From: Myxococcales bacterium UBA5297
GTDB taxonomy: Bacteria > Myxococcota > Myxococcia > Myxococcales > UBA5297
DNA length: 25,349 nucleotides
NCBI GenBank assembly: GCA_002408385.1
Contig: DHSB01000219.1
Span: 44,257-69,605, forward strand
Direction of reading: 5' to 3'
Both the position numbers and the translations under genes were made by a program. Shown piece by piece: positions 1 to 7,693 of the stretch. The stretch's first letter is position 1; every line of letters starts with the position of its first letter. Below the pieces are notes generated by a model that was given only the letters and a program-made list of their open reading frames with translations, was not told the DNA's origin and ran no database searches.

Positions 1-236
1 CGCACGTTGGCACAGAGGGCGGTCCTCTCGCCGGCCGCTCGAATACGCGGAGCTTCGGACCATGAAGCCGAGCCGGTGCTTGGATGCGAAGAAGCCGGAC
101 GAGGATGCCCCCGCCCGCCTTCGCACTCGCACTCGCCGTAAGCGGATTCGGCTCTTGCCGGAGAAGGCCACTCCTGAGAGTTGCGCCAGGAGTCGCCCGC
201 GAGGCTTCGCGCGCTGCCGAGCGCGAGGTCTCGGAC

Positions 237-764
237 CTACGGATGAGCCCCGGCGCCGGCGCCGAGGAAGTTGATGATCTCCAGGGAGAACGCCTCGAGG
301 TCGTCGGGCTTGCGGCTCGTGATGAAGTTGCGGTCGACGACCACCTGCCTGTCCACCACATTCGCGCCGGCGTTCTTGAGGTCGACCATGACGGTCGGCC
401 AGGAGGTGAGCGTGCGGCCCCGAACGATGTCGGCGGTGATCATGATCTGCGGCCCGTGACAGACCGCGAAGATGGGCTTGTTCGCCTTGTCGAAAGCTCG
501 GACGAACTCGACAAAGCGCTTGTCGAACCGCAGTTGGTCGGGCGAGAAGCCACCGGGAATCAAGAGGGCGTCGAACTGGTCGACCTTCGCGTCATCGATC
601 CCCAGGTGCGCGGTCGCCTTCTCCTGGTGGTTCTTGCCCTCGATTGTCTGCCCCTTCGTCTTGCCGATGACGACAAGCTCGTGCCCCGCCGCGCTCAGGC
701 GGTCGTGTGGGATGCGGTATTCCGAGTCCTCGAAGTAGTCGGCGAGAATGCAGGCGATCCGCAT
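237..764 (-). CDS. DJ-1/PfpI family protein (type 1 glutamine amidotransferase-like)
   Basis: A 175-residue single-domain protein of the PfpI/YhbO branch of the DJ-1 superfamily, a group that includes stress-protective deglycase/chaperone-like proteins and intracellular proteases. The nucleophile elbow is clear: FAVCHGP, with Cys102 followed by His103, after the strand-loop ALLIPGGFSPDQLR (about 66-79), which carries the usual GG. The N-terminal MRIACILADYFEDSEY matches the family start, where the early Glu normally supports the cysteine. No signal peptide is seen, so it is cytoplasmic. I chose the ATG at 764 because AGGAGG lies a few bases upstream and the family begins there; the frame stays open further upstream without homology. 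It diverges from the PAP2 gene. Family assignment is firm; the substrate (glyoxal adducts, peptides or other) is not known. Confidence 0.93.
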   Translation of the reverse strand: MRIACILADYFEDSEYRIPHDRLSAAGHELVVIGKTKGQTIEGKNHQEKATAHLGIDDAKVDQFDALLIPGGFSPDQLRFDKRFVEFVRAFDKANKPIFAVCHGPQIMITADIVRGRTLTSWPTVMVDLKNAGANVVDRQVVVDRNFITSRKPDDLEAFSLEIINFLGAGAGAHP

Positions 765-944
765 GTGCTCCTCCTGTGACTGGGTTGCCCGGAGGGTAAG
801 CTGGCCGACCGCTCCAGCAAGTCCCCCGCCCCGACGAAGGCGCCCCGGAATTGCGGCAGGCGGTTGGCCGCTCCTCATCAACTGAACGCTCCAGTCAGGC
901 GGGCGCGAGTAGCCTTGCCACACCGCCCTTGGCACTATTCGGCC

Positions 945-1847
945 ATGTTCATCGCTGCACTTCTCATCGCCTGCCTCGCCTCCGCTCCGGAAGCGCCCGC
1001 GCCGGTCCCGCCGATGGCCGACGCCCCTCGCGCAGCCTCCCTCGTGCCCTCGGCGTCGCCGGCGGCCGCCCCCAAGAGTCCCCAGGCACCGGCCGCGGTT
1101 GCGCGCCCGGACATGCTCACCTTTAGCTGGCCGCTCGACGGCGCGATTGTGCTCGTGACGGGCTCGGGCTGGATCACCACGGAGATCCTCAAGAGCGAGC
1201 TTGCGCCCTCAGGCTGCAAGTGGTGCGGCCAGAACGGCTTCGACAACGCGGTGACCCGCTCACTCGCCTGGCAAGACATCGAGGCCGCGGCGACGGTCGG
1301 CGACCTCACGGGCTTCCTCGCAACTCCCCTGGCAACCATCGGGACGCTCGCCCTCGCCTCGGGCCGCGAGGACCGGCTCGCCGAGATGCCCGCCAACGTG
1401 CTGCTGATGGTCGAAGCGGTCACCGTCAGCTCGGCGCTCAACCAGCTCGTCAAGTTCAGCGCCGGCCGCGAGCGCCCGTTCGTCGCCGACCTTCCGCCCG
1501 AGCTCAAGGGCGCCACCAAGCACCCCGCGGACAACAACCTCTCCTTCTACTCGGGCCACTCGAACCTGGCCTTCGCCCTCGCGGTCTCGGCCGGCACCAT
1601 CGCGCACCTGCGCGGCTACCAAGCCGAGCCCTATGTCTGGGGCGCGGGCGTCCCGCTCGCCGCCTTCGTCGCCTACAGCCGCATCGCCGCCAAGAAGCAC
1701 TACCTAAGCGACGTGCTGCTCGGCAGCGCGACAGGTGCGGCGCTCGGCTTCGCCCTGCCCTGGTTCTTCCATAAGAGAGCCGAAGGAGCCACGGCGCTCA
1801 CCATCGCGCCACTGCCCAACGGCGCGGCAATCGCCGGACGCTTCTGA
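945..1847 (+). CDS. PAP2-superfamily phosphatase, exported or membrane-attached
   Basis: A 300-residue protein with all three phosphatase signature motifs of the PAP2 (phosphatidic acid phosphatase type 2) family: K170-x6-R177-P178 (KFSAGRERP), S203-G204-H205 (YSGHSN) and S245-R246-x5-H252-x3-D256 (SRIAAKKHYLSD). Members remove phosphate from lipid phosphates such as phosphatidate or undecaprenyl pyrophosphate, usually on the outer face of the inner membrane. The N-terminus is a hydrophobic signal or anchor followed by a Pro/Ala-rich linker (about 15-55), so the catalytic domain is probably periplasmic. A Cys pair (CKWC, 91-94) precedes the core. The ATG at 945 starts the hydrophobic segment; its ribosome site is weak, and the frame is open upstream to 864. 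Substrate cannot be decided from sequence. Confidence 0.9.
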   Translation: MFIAALLIACLASAPEAPAPVPPMADAPRAASLVPSASPAAAPKSPQAPAAVARPDMLTFSWPLDGAIVLVTGSGWITTEILKSELAPSGCKWCGQNGFDNAVTRSLAWQDIEAAATVGDLTGFLATPLATIGTLALASGREDRLAEMPANVLLMVEAVTVSSALNQLVKFSAGRERPFVADLPPELKGATKHPADNNLSFYSGHSNLAFALAVSAGTIAHLRGYQAEPYVWGAGVPLAAFVAYSRIAAKKHYLSDVLLGSATGAALGFALPWFFHKRAEGATALTIAPLPNGAAIAGRF

Positions 1848-1855
1848 GCCGCCCT

Positions 1856-1876
1856 CCCCTGGCGATGCCCCAGGGG
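1856..1876 (+). terminator. Stem-loop just after the PAP2 gene, weak terminator candidate
   Basis: CCCCTGG (1856-1862) pairs perfectly with CCAGGGG (1870-1876) across a 7-nt loop, starting 9 nt after the stop codon. There is no T-run behind it, so it could protect a 3' end or weakly terminate; it is not a classical intrinsic terminator. Confidence 0.35.
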
Positions 1877-2035
1877 CCGTGGAACCCGCCGAATCGGCCG
1901 AATCGCCGCTGCCCGCTCCGGCGCTCTCGGCAAGCCGGCCTCGCGCTCCGGGCAGCGACGCCTCGCGGCTCATTTCTTTTGAGGGAACGGGGGCTTATCC
2001 GGCTTGGCTCACCGACGAAGGTTTCCCCCGGTTGG

Positions 2036-2065
2036 TTGACAATGACTTCGGCTTGTCGCTACAAA
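2036..2065 (+). promoter_or_regulatory. Sigma-70-type promoter of the 2167 lipoprotein gene
   Basis: A perfect -35 hexamer TTGACA (2036-2041) is followed after 18 bp by TACAAA (2060-2065), which matches the -10 consensus at four of six positions. Transcription would start near 2072, leaving a leader of about 95 nt before the ATG at 2167. The local drop in GC content around the hexamers fits a promoter in this very GC-rich window. Confidence 0.6.
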
Positions 2066-2073
2066 CACCGGTG

Positions 2074-2138
2074 CGCTTGCCCCCCTCCCGAGTTGCAGGG
2101 CGTCCCGGTTTCGCGGGCCGGGGGCATTCACGCAAGCG
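2074..2138 (+). promoter_or_regulatory. Foldable 5' leader of the lipoprotein mRNA
   Basis: CGCTTGC (2074-2080) can pair with GCAAGCG (2132-2138). Next to it, CCCCC (2081-2085) pairs with GGGGG (2120-2124), leaving a 7-nt bulge (2125-2131), and a small inner hairpin CCCG/CGGG starts at 2104. The outer stem begins almost at the predicted transcription start, so the 5' end of the mRNA would be folded. It matches no riboswitch class I know; it may act on stability or translation. Confidence 0.4.
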
Positions 2139-2166
2139 GCCAAACCCTCCGCACGGGAGCCCCATC

Positions 2167-2769
2167 ATGCGCCCAAGCCTCAAGCTTGCCCTCCTCTCCG
2201 CTTGCGCGGCCACCGCCGGCTGCGCATCCCACAGCGCCTACGGCCTCGACAGCGACGATCGGCTGGAAGCCACGTTCTCGGAGCGTGCGAGCGGCCAGGG
2301 AGCCGACGTCGCGGGCGTCAAGTGCGATGCCCTCTCGCGCAAGTTCAAGGCCTCGCGCATCGAGGAGCGCACCGAGGCCGAGCGCCTCAAGGTGCTCGTC
2401 GAGCTCTTCGAGAAGTCGCGCGAGAACACCAACGCACTCGACGACGCGGCCGCCAAGAACCCCGACCTCCTCTACGGCTCCGAAGGCGACGCAGTGAAGG
2501 CGAACCTCGCCGAGTGCCGCGCAACCTACGCGGACGTGCGCAGCGACTTCGACCGCTTCATCCGCGACCTCACCGAGCTGCCGGTCATCCAGGAGCTGCA
2601 GGGCCGCGAGATGGTCACCGTGCCCCGGCTCGACCTCAAGCTGCTGCGCTCGGCCATCGCGACACTCGATCCGGACGATAAGGACATGCTCCTCGGCAAG
2701 CTCGACATGGCCGAGAAGCGCGTCGGCGAGAGCGAGCGCATCGGGCGCGGCGGCGGCCGTCGCCGATAA
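2167..2769 (+). CDS. Lipoprotein of unknown function
   Basis: A 200-residue predicted lipoprotein. The signal peptide MRPSLKLALLSACAATAGC ends in a lipobox TAGC with Cys19 as the lipidated residue. The mature part is charged and mostly helical (Lys/Arg/Glu/Asp-rich), with a second cysteine in GVKCDAL and a third in LAECRATY, and ends in a Gly/Arg-rich tail (GRGGGRRR). No enzymatic motif is visible. The segment around 95-125 (DAVKANLAECRATYADVRSDFDR) looks like an amphipathic helix, so a structural or binding role in the envelope is possible, but I do not recognise the family. It has its own promoter (2036-2065) and a strong terminator at 2793, so it is probably a single-gene transcript. The ATG at 2167 is supported by a GGAG about 10 nt upstream and by the signal peptide. 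Confidence 0.85.
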   Translation: MRPSLKLALLSACAATAGCASHSAYGLDSDDRLEATFSERASGQGADVAGVKCDALSRKFKASRIEERTEAERLKVLVELFEKSRENTNALDDAAAKNPDLLYGSEGDAVKANLAECRATYADVRSDFDRFIRDLTELPVIQELQGREMVTVPRLDLKLLRSAIATLDPDDKDMLLGKLDMAEKRVGESERIGRGGGRRR

Positions 2770-2792
2770 CCACGCGGCCGGCTGAAGTTCTC

Positions 2793-2828
2793 GAAGGCCC
2801 CGGGACACCCCGGGGCCTTCTGCTTTTT
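2793..2828 (+). terminator. Strong rho-independent terminator
   Basis: A perfect 12-bp stem, GAAGGCCCCGGG (2793-2804) with CCCGGGGCCTTC (2809-2820), closes a 4-nt ACAC loop and is followed by TGCTTTTT (2821-2828). It lies 23 nt after the lipoprotein stop codon. Confidence 0.92.
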
Positions 2829-3209
2829 CGACCGGCCTTTTCTTCAGACAGGACGAGCTTCGCCGGGGAAACCCCAGCAACCCACCGCGGCGTGGTCGGG
2901 GGAGCAGCAGGCTGCGTTCGTCCAGGAATCGAGCAGATGCTTAGGCGGCACGAGGGTTCCCGGCGACCGGCACCAAGGCCGACCCTCCGAAATCGTGCCG
3001 AATCTCAAGATTGGCAATAGCAGGGCGGGCGCGCGGTCCGCACTGGCGTCATCTCCGCTCGGCGCTCGCGGACCAGCCGCTGCTCGGGATGGCCCGCGCT
3101 CGAATCCCCGGCGGCCTCAGCGCCGGCCTTCAGGCGATGGGGCGGGTGACCGCGGAGCCTTCAACCTCGCGCCGGCCACGCTCTCGCCGCGAGAGCTCGC
3201 GATACGCCC
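2829..3209. other. 381-bp non-coding spacer between the terminator and dedA end
   Basis: No convincing gene is seen. The open frames here show no start site or recognisable protein and simply run into the dedA complement. The spacer contains a short GGGG-AAA-CCCC hairpin (2865-2875) and a nested stem-loop at 2946-3000, listed separately. Confidence 0.6.
2946..3000. ncRNA. Nested stem-loop, possible structured RNA (strand unknown)
   Basis: Three co-axial stems can form: CGGCACGA (2946-2953) with TCGTGCCG (2993-3000), GGGT (2954-2957) with ACCC (2982-2985), and CGGC (2961-2964) with GCCG (2978-2981). The 8-bp outer stem is perfect. No T-run follows on either strand. It might be a small RNA, a 3' processing structure of the dedA operon read from the minus strand, or a chance fold in GC-rich DNA. 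Confidence 0.3.
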
Positions 3210-3908
3210 TCAATCGGCCGCGCGCACGTCCTCGTGGCCGACCTCGGCCAGCTCCTGCACCTGCTTACGCCGGCCGAGCATCGGAAGCTCCGCCGGGCGC
3301 TCCTGGACGCGCTTGACGACGTAGTGGAAGAACAGCCAGAGGCCCGCAATCGCCACGAGCAGGCCGATGACAGCCCACTGGCCGCGACGCACGGCGGCCA
3401 CGAGCCACTCGATGTTGGCGCCGAAGCGAAAGCCCAGGTAGACGAATACCGGGGCCGACACGAGCGCAGCCAGCCCGTCGAAGCAGATGAAGAGCAGGTA
3501 GCGCATCCCGGCGCTGCCGGCGACGAAGTAGGTCACCGCGCGCACGCCCGGCATGAAACGGGCCGCGACGACTATCCGCTGGCCATAGCGCGCGAACAGG
3601 CCCTCGACCTTCCTGCGCTTGGACGGCGTGATCATCAAGCGGAAGGGCCAGCGTCGCTCGAGCTTGTCGCCAAAGTAGCGTCCGAGCAGGAAGGCGAACG
3701 AGTCGCCGCCCAGGATGCCGATGAACGCGACCCCGATCATCACCTCGACGCGAGCGGCTCCGGAGTAGGCGAGGTAGCCGCCGGTGATCAGCGCGACGTC
3801 CTCGGGCAGCGGAACGCCCAGACCGCAGGCGAGCAGCACCGCGAGCACGAGCAGGTAGGCCCCCGCGCCGCTCGCTCCCCCGAGTATCTCTCCGACCAGG
3901 CACTCCAC
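3210..3908 (-). CDS. DedA-family membrane protein (VTT domain)
   Basis: A 232-residue polytopic inner-membrane protein of the DedA/SNARE-associated family, which is linked to flipping or recycling of lipid carriers and to envelope homeostasis. Diagnostic segments are GLGVPLPEDVALITGGYLAYSG (about 29-50), with the membrane-re-entrant Pro-x-Pro-Glu motif, and RFMPGVRAVTYFVAGSAGM (about 117-135), with the conserved F-x-P-x-x-R. Several hydrophobic segments flank these, and a final membrane span lies near 178-198. The tail after the last span is charged and cytoplasmic. The start is a GTG at 3908 with a GGAAGAGG stretch upstream. Only 42 nt separate it from the upstream gene on the same strand, so the two are probably co-transcribed. 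Family assignment is firm; the transported substrate is not known. Confidence 0.92.
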   Translation of the reverse strand: MECLVGEILGGASGAGAYLLVLAVLLACGLGVPLPEDVALITGGYLAYSGAARVEVMIGVAFIGILGGDSFAFLLGRYFGDKLERRWPFRLMITPSKRRKVEGLFARYGQRIVVAARFMPGVRAVTYFVAGSAGMRYLLFICFDGLAALVSAPVFVYLGFRFGANIEWLVAAVRRGQWAVIGLLVAIAGLWLFFHYVVKRVQERPAELPMLGRRKQVQELAEVGHEDVRAAD

Positions 3909-3950
3909 AGCGGTCCGTCACCTCTTCCCGGCGCACCGAGCGCGGCCTAA

Positions 3951-4949
3951 CTAGTTGGCGGCCGGCTCCTTGGCCAGGATCCACAGGTTCTCGGCGACGA
4001 ACGATTCCAGCGAGCTGCCGGAGGAGGCGAGCTTCCCGATGAGCGGGTAGACGTCGAGCACTGCCTGAAAGCCGCCCGCCGCCTTTTCGGCGAGCTTGTC
4101 CTCAGGCAGCTTCACGACCGCAGCGGCGAAGGCGCGGGCGAACACCTCGGTTGCGAAGTCGGCGGCGCTCTTGGCGCCGACAGCCGCGGCGATCTCCGCG
4201 AGCACCTTGGAGGTGCCGGCCTTCGAGGCGGCCACCGGCGCGAGCTTCGCGCGGGCCACCTCCCGCACCAGCGAGTAGAGATCAGGCTCAGTCGAGGGCC
4301 CGAGCACCACGTACAGATCCTCTCCGACGAGCCCGGAGAAGGCGCTGCCGCGGCCGTCAAGCAGATTGATGACCAGGGTCACGCGCGGAGGCTCGTCCTC
4401 CTTCATCTTGAGCAGCCGCCGGACCTCGAGGACCGGGCCGTCGATGACGGCGTGATAACCCTTGAGCGCCGAACGGTATTCGTCCTGGACCTGGCCGAAG
4501 AGCTCGGCGAGCTTGCCGCCGGTGTAGACCTCCGAGAGCAGCGGCCCGATGCCTCGAAGCGCGGCAGACGAGTCGGCGGTCGGCTCGAAGGTCGGCGGCC
4601 CACGCAGCGTCAACGCCTGACGCCCGTAGAGCTCGGCGGTCTCCGGGTGCTCGGTGAAGAATGCGTCGAGCTTTGCGGCAAGCGCTCGGTCGACCTTGAG
4701 CGCCTCGCGCACCTTCAGCCTCACCGCGTGCATCTCGCGCGCGGGGACCGGGAAGCGCCGCGAGACCGGCGCCTCGTCGTAGCCCATCGCGTTCAGGGCC
4801 GCGTAGAGCGTGAAGACGCGCTCGTCGGCGCGCATCTCGATGCCCTCGTTGGTGTAAAGGCTGGCGAACCAGTCCTGCTCAGCGCGCGAGGGGGCCGGCA
4901 AGGCGAGGAGCGCAAGAACGGTAGCGAGGAGGGCTCGGCGCGGGGTCAT
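3951..4949 (-). CDS. Exported protein of unknown function
   Basis: A 332-residue protein starting with a Sec signal peptide (MTPRRALLATVLALLALPAPSRA, probable cleavage after Ala23). No lipobox and no later membrane span is seen, so it is likely periplasmic. The mature region begins EQDWFASLYTNEGIEMRADERVFTLYAALNAMGYDEAP, followed by a predominantly helical region with a Pro-Pro turn (RGPPTFEPTADSSAALRGIGPLL, about 115-140). A strand-rich stretch follows (VTLVINLLDGRGSAFSGLVGEDLYVVLGP, about 188-216). I see no HExxH or other catalytic signature and do not recognise a family. It lies between a fecR-like gene (137 nt upstream) and dedA (42 nt downstream), which suggests an envelope operon. The ATG at 4949 is chosen because it starts the signal peptide; a GAGTGAG sequence lies just upstream. 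The longer frame to 6287 is an antisense-like artefact. Confidence 0.8.
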   Translation of the reverse strand: MTPRRALLATVLALLALPAPSRAEQDWFASLYTNEGIEMRADERVFTLYAALNAMGYDEAPVSRRFPVPAREMHAVRLKVREALKVDRALAAKLDAFFTEHPETAELYGRQALTLRGPPTFEPTADSSAALRGIGPLLSEVYTGGKLAELFGQVQDEYRSALKGYHAVIDGPVLEVRRLLKMKEDEPPRVTLVINLLDGRGSAFSGLVGEDLYVVLGPSTEPDLYSLVREVARAKLAPVAASKAGTSKVLAEIAAAVGAKSAADFATEVFARAFAAAVVKLPEDKLAEKAAGGFQAVLDVYPLIGKLASSGSSLESFVAENLWILAKEPAAN

Positions 4950-5086
4950 CTCACTCTTCGTCAAAGCGCAGGCGGACCCGGTCGGCCCTTCCTGCGGAAA
5001 AGTGGGCAAAGCGGCACTACGCGTAGCATGCGCCCCCTGGTCCCGCAAGCAAATGCTCGGCTGGCGCAGGCTGCCGCAGCGCCGGC

Positions 5087-6049
5087 CTATTCCCATAGCT
5101 TCCGCGTGCTTATGTCCGAATCGGGCGCCCGCGTGTCGACGTGGATTTCGGCCTGGCGGCTTGAGGCATGGCCCCCGACGTCGAGGCCTTCGGCTTGGAC
5201 GACGTTGCGCCCCTCGCGCAAGACCAGCTTCTCGCGAAAGCGCCCGTCCCTGCCCACACGCACCGGCCGGCCCGAGAGCATCACCACCGCCCCGGGGCTC
5301 GTCTTGCCGCCGACGACGATCCGGCGCTTGTTGAGGGCTTCTTCCTGCGGCCAGTCGACCTTCAACAAGAGGCTCGAAGGGATGGGCTCCGGGTCGCTCG
5401 GCGCTCCCTGGTGGCTTATCGACTGCTGGCCCGAGCGCAGGACGACCGCCTTTCCGGCCGCCTGGAACTCGACCTCGCCGGCGCGCGCGCCGACGGCGAC
5501 CGTCCCCTCGCCGTTGTTGGAGAGGGCGAAGGTGCCGTCGCTCGTGGTGGCGCTCGCGTCCGAGCCGGCCGCGGTGACGACGAGCTGGCGGCCCGACTTG
5601 CCCTCGACCCGCGCGACGAGCATGCCGACGCCCAGGTCGAACCTCGAGATGCGCTCGGTCAGCTCCTCGACCTCGACCAGCGAGCCCGGCTCGACCCGGA
5701 CCTCGTACGACTCGCCGGCGCTCAGCAGGGCGCGCCCGTCGCCGGTGCGCACCGCGTCGTCGGCCCGCAGGAGCGCTCCGACCTGGGCCGGGCCGAACTC
5801 TCCCTTGCCGCGGCGCACCTCGACCTCCCCGTCGACCTCGGCGATCCGAAGGCTCTCGAGCCGCTCGCCCGACAGGCCGGCGTCGGCGACGAGCTGCGCG
5901 ACCGGCACGCCCGCGTCGACGACCACCGCGACCGGCGGCGGCGGAGCGGGCCGGCGCAGGAATACGAAGTAGCCGAGCGGAACTGCGGCGACCAGGGCGG
6001 CGACCGCCGCCGCGAACTTGAGGTTGGCCTTTCTCCGATTCGGTTCCAT
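5087..6049 (-). CDS. FecR-domain membrane-anchored protein
   Basis: A 320-residue protein with a basic N-terminus, one membrane span (about 11-31, KFAAAVAALVAAVPLGYFVFL) and a Pro-rich linker, so the rest is extracytoplasmic. Residues about 65-205 resemble a FecR domain: VDGEVEVRRGKGEFGPAQVGALLRADDAVRTGDGRALLS, then VEPGSLVEVEEL, then the repeated beta pattern ending in VVLRSGQQ. Residues about 235-315 form an Ig-like module (VVGGKTSPGAVVMLSGRPVRVGRDGRFREKLVLREGRNVVQAEGLD) of the type often attached to FecR in myxobacteria. There is no anti-sigma region and no sigma factor beside it, so it is probably a structural envelope protein, not a FecR signalling protein. The start at 6049 has GAGAGG just upstream and lies below a promoter at 6101-6130. 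Confidence 0.82.
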   Translation of the reverse strand: MEPNRRKANLKFAAAVAALVAAVPLGYFVFLRRPAPPPPVAVVVDAGVPVAQLVADAGLSGERLESLRIAEVDGEVEVRRGKGEFGPAQVGALLRADDAVRTGDGRALLSAGESYEVRVEPGSLVEVEELTERISRFDLGVGMLVARVEGKSGRQLVVTAAGSDASATTSDGTFALSNNGEGTVAVGARAGEVEFQAAGKAVVLRSGQQSISHQGAPSDPEPIPSSLLLKVDWPQEEALNKRRIVVGGKTSPGAVVMLSGRPVRVGRDGRFREKLVLREGRNVVQAEGLDVGGHASSRQAEIHVDTRAPDSDISTRKLWE

Positions 6050-6100
6050 CGCCTCTCGTCGACCGCGTCGCTCCCTGCCAGCTTGTGACGCCGGGTCGGC

Positions 6101-6130
6101 ACCATAAAGGTGAGGCGCGGACGCTTTCAA
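6101..6130 (-). promoter_or_regulatory. Promoter of the fecR-like operon
   Basis: On the minus strand, TTGAAA (6125-6130) is followed after 18 bp by TATGGT (6101-6106), matching the -35 and -10 consensus at five and four of six positions. Predicted transcription starts near 6095, about 45 nt before the ATG at 6049. This also argues against the longer reading that would start translation at 6130. Confidence 0.5.
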
Positions 6131-6159
6131 GTTGTCGCGGCCGGGCGGCCTTCTGCCTC

Positions 6160-6188
6160 TCGCCTCGCATTGCCGAAGAGCCTACAAT
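6160..6188 (+). promoter_or_regulatory. Possible pepT promoter
   Basis: TACAAT (6183-6188) matches the -10 consensus at five of six positions. The -35 position 17 bp upstream (TCGCCT, 6160-6165) is poor, so an activator might be needed. The leader to the pepT start at 6287 would be about 93 nt. Confidence 0.33.
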
Positions 6189-6286
6189 CGCCCGGCCCTC
6201 TGCCTGGAAGGCTGAAACCCCAACGAGCTCAGACTGCTGCCGGCGCGCCCCGTCGCTCCCGCGGCCACTACCGATTAGGAGCAGCA

Positions 6287-7576
6287 ATGAACCTGGCCAA
6301 GCCCGAGAACCTGCCCGCTTTCACGCTGGACTCGACCTTCAAGAAGGCGCTGCTCGACCGCTTCGTGCGCTACGTCAAGGTGAACACGCGCTCGAGCGAC
6401 ACCTCGGAGAGCTTCCCCTCGACCAAGGAGCAGTGGGACCTGCTCAAGATGCTCGAGCAGGAGCTCAAAGAGCTCGGGTTGAAGGACATTGGCCTCGACG
6501 AGCACGGCTACCTGTTCGCCACCCTGCCCTCGAACCTGCCCGAAGGCCGCAAGGCTCCCGCCATCGGCCTCCTCGCTCACGTTGACACCTACCCGGGCAC
6601 CAGCGGCGAGAACGTCAAGCCGCAAGTCATCGACTACCAGGGCGGCGACCTCGTGCTGCCGGGCGACCCGTCGCAGGTGATCAAGGCCGACCACCCGCAG
6701 CTCTCGAAGTGCGTGGGCAAGACCGTCATCACCACCGACGGCACCACGCTGCTCGGCGCCGACGACAAGGCGGGCATCGCGGTGATCATGACCCAGCTCG
6801 ACTGGCTGCTGAAGCATCCGGAGGTCCCGCACGGCGACATCCGCATCGGCTTCACGCCCGACGAGGAGATCGGCAAGGGGACGCTGCACTTCGACGTCAA
6901 GCGCTTCGGCGCCTTTGCCGCCTACACCTTCGACGGCTCGCTGCTCGGCGAGATCGAGGACGAGACCTTCTGCGCCGACGGCGCCACCGCGACGATCACC
7001 GGGTTCGACGTGCACCCGGGCCAGGCCAAGAACGTGATGGTCAGCGCCATCCGCGCCGCCGCGCACCTCGTCTCGCTGCTGCCGAAGGACCACCTGCCCG
7101 AGACCACCGAGAAGCGCGAGAGCTTCCTGCACCCGGTCGCGATCAACGGCGAGGTCGGCCAGAGCGTCGTGCGCTTCATCGTGCGCGGCTTCACCGAGGA
7201 GGACCTCGCCGCGCGCCGCAAGAGCCTCGAGGAGATCGCCGCCCAGACCGAGAAGGACTTCCCCGGCGCCAAAGTCGCGGTGGAGTTCAAGGTGCAATAC
7301 CGCAACATGAAGCAGGTGCTCGACAAGCACCCCGAGATCGTCGAGCTCGCCATGGAGGCGGTCCGCCGCACCGGCGAGACCCCGATGCTCAACTCCATCC
7401 GCGGCGGCACCGACGGCGCGCAGCTCTCGTTCAAGGGCCTGCCGACCCCCAACGTCTTCGCCGGCGCCATCAACTTCCACGGCAAGCAGGAGTGGGTCTG
7501 CCTCGAGTGGATGGCCAAGTCGGTCGAGACCGGCCTGCACCTCGCCTTCCTCTGGGGCCAGCAGGAAGCGCGCTGA
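6287..7576 (+). CDS. pepT: Peptidase T (tripeptide aminopeptidase, M20 family)
   Basis: A 429-residue cytoplasmic zinc aminopeptidase that removes N-terminal residues from tripeptides. All M20B landmarks are present: the first metal ligand in AHVDT (His98, Asp100), the bridging Asp in LLGADDKAG (about 155-163), the catalytic and ligand glutamates in TPDEEIGKG (Glu193, Glu194), and the C-terminal RGGTDGAQLSFKGLPTPNVFAG and NFHGKQEW blocks typical of PepT, carrying the last metal-binding His. The dimerisation insert lies between the two halves. Length is close to the usual ~410 residues. AGGAG sits 6 nt before the ATG at 6287, which fixes the start; the frame continues upstream without homology. 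It diverges from the fecR-like gene and converges with the zinc-ribbon gene. Nothing is missing from the active site. Confidence 0.96.
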   Translation: MNLAKPENLPAFTLDSTFKKALLDRFVRYVKVNTRSSDTSESFPSTKEQWDLLKMLEQELKELGLKDIGLDEHGYLFATLPSNLPEGRKAPAIGLLAHVDTYPGTSGENVKPQVIDYQGGDLVLPGDPSQVIKADHPQLSKCVGKTVITTDGTTLLGADDKAGIAVIMTQLDWLLKHPEVPHGDIRIGFTPDEEIGKGTLHFDVKRFGAFAAYTFDGSLLGEIEDETFCADGATATITGFDVHPGQAKNVMVSAIRAAAHLVSLLPKDHLPETTEKRESFLHPVAINGEVGQSVVRFIVRGFTEEDLAARRKSLEEIAAQTEKDFPGAKVAVEFKVQYRNMKQVLDKHPEIVELAMEAVRRTGETPMLNSIRGGTDGAQLSFKGLPTPNVFAGAINFHGKQEWVCLEWMAKSVETGLHLAFLWGQQEAR

Positions 7577-7584
7577 GGATCGAG

Positions 7585-7605
7585 GGCGGAGCCTCCAACT
7601 CCGCC
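7585..7605 (+). terminator. First hairpin behind pepT
   Basis: GGCGGAG (7585-7591) pairs with CTCCGCC (7599-7605) over a 7-nt loop, 8 nt after the pepT stop. No T-run follows, so it is more likely a 3'-end stabilising hairpin than a stand-alone terminator. Confidence 0.3.
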
Positions 7606-7693
7606 ACCCCGCGCGGCCGACAGAGCGCGGCAGGGGCGCGTAACAATGCGCCCGGCCCGCAAAGCGTCGGCGTTGAGATCGTCGAGACGAACC

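Noticed and set aside
84..779. 231-codon plus-strand frame over the PfpI gene
   Set aside because: Antisense shadow: the minus strand encodes a complete PfpI protein with ribosome site, and the plus frame has no recognisable motif.
2995..3324. 109-codon plus-strand frame in the spacer before dedA
   Set aside because: No ribosome site, Arg/Pro/Ala-rich, and its second half is the complement of dedA.
4950..6287. N-terminal extension of the exported protein (frame open to 6287)
   Set aside because: It would place the clear signal peptide at 4949 in the middle of a protein and overlaps the fecR-like gene in another frame.
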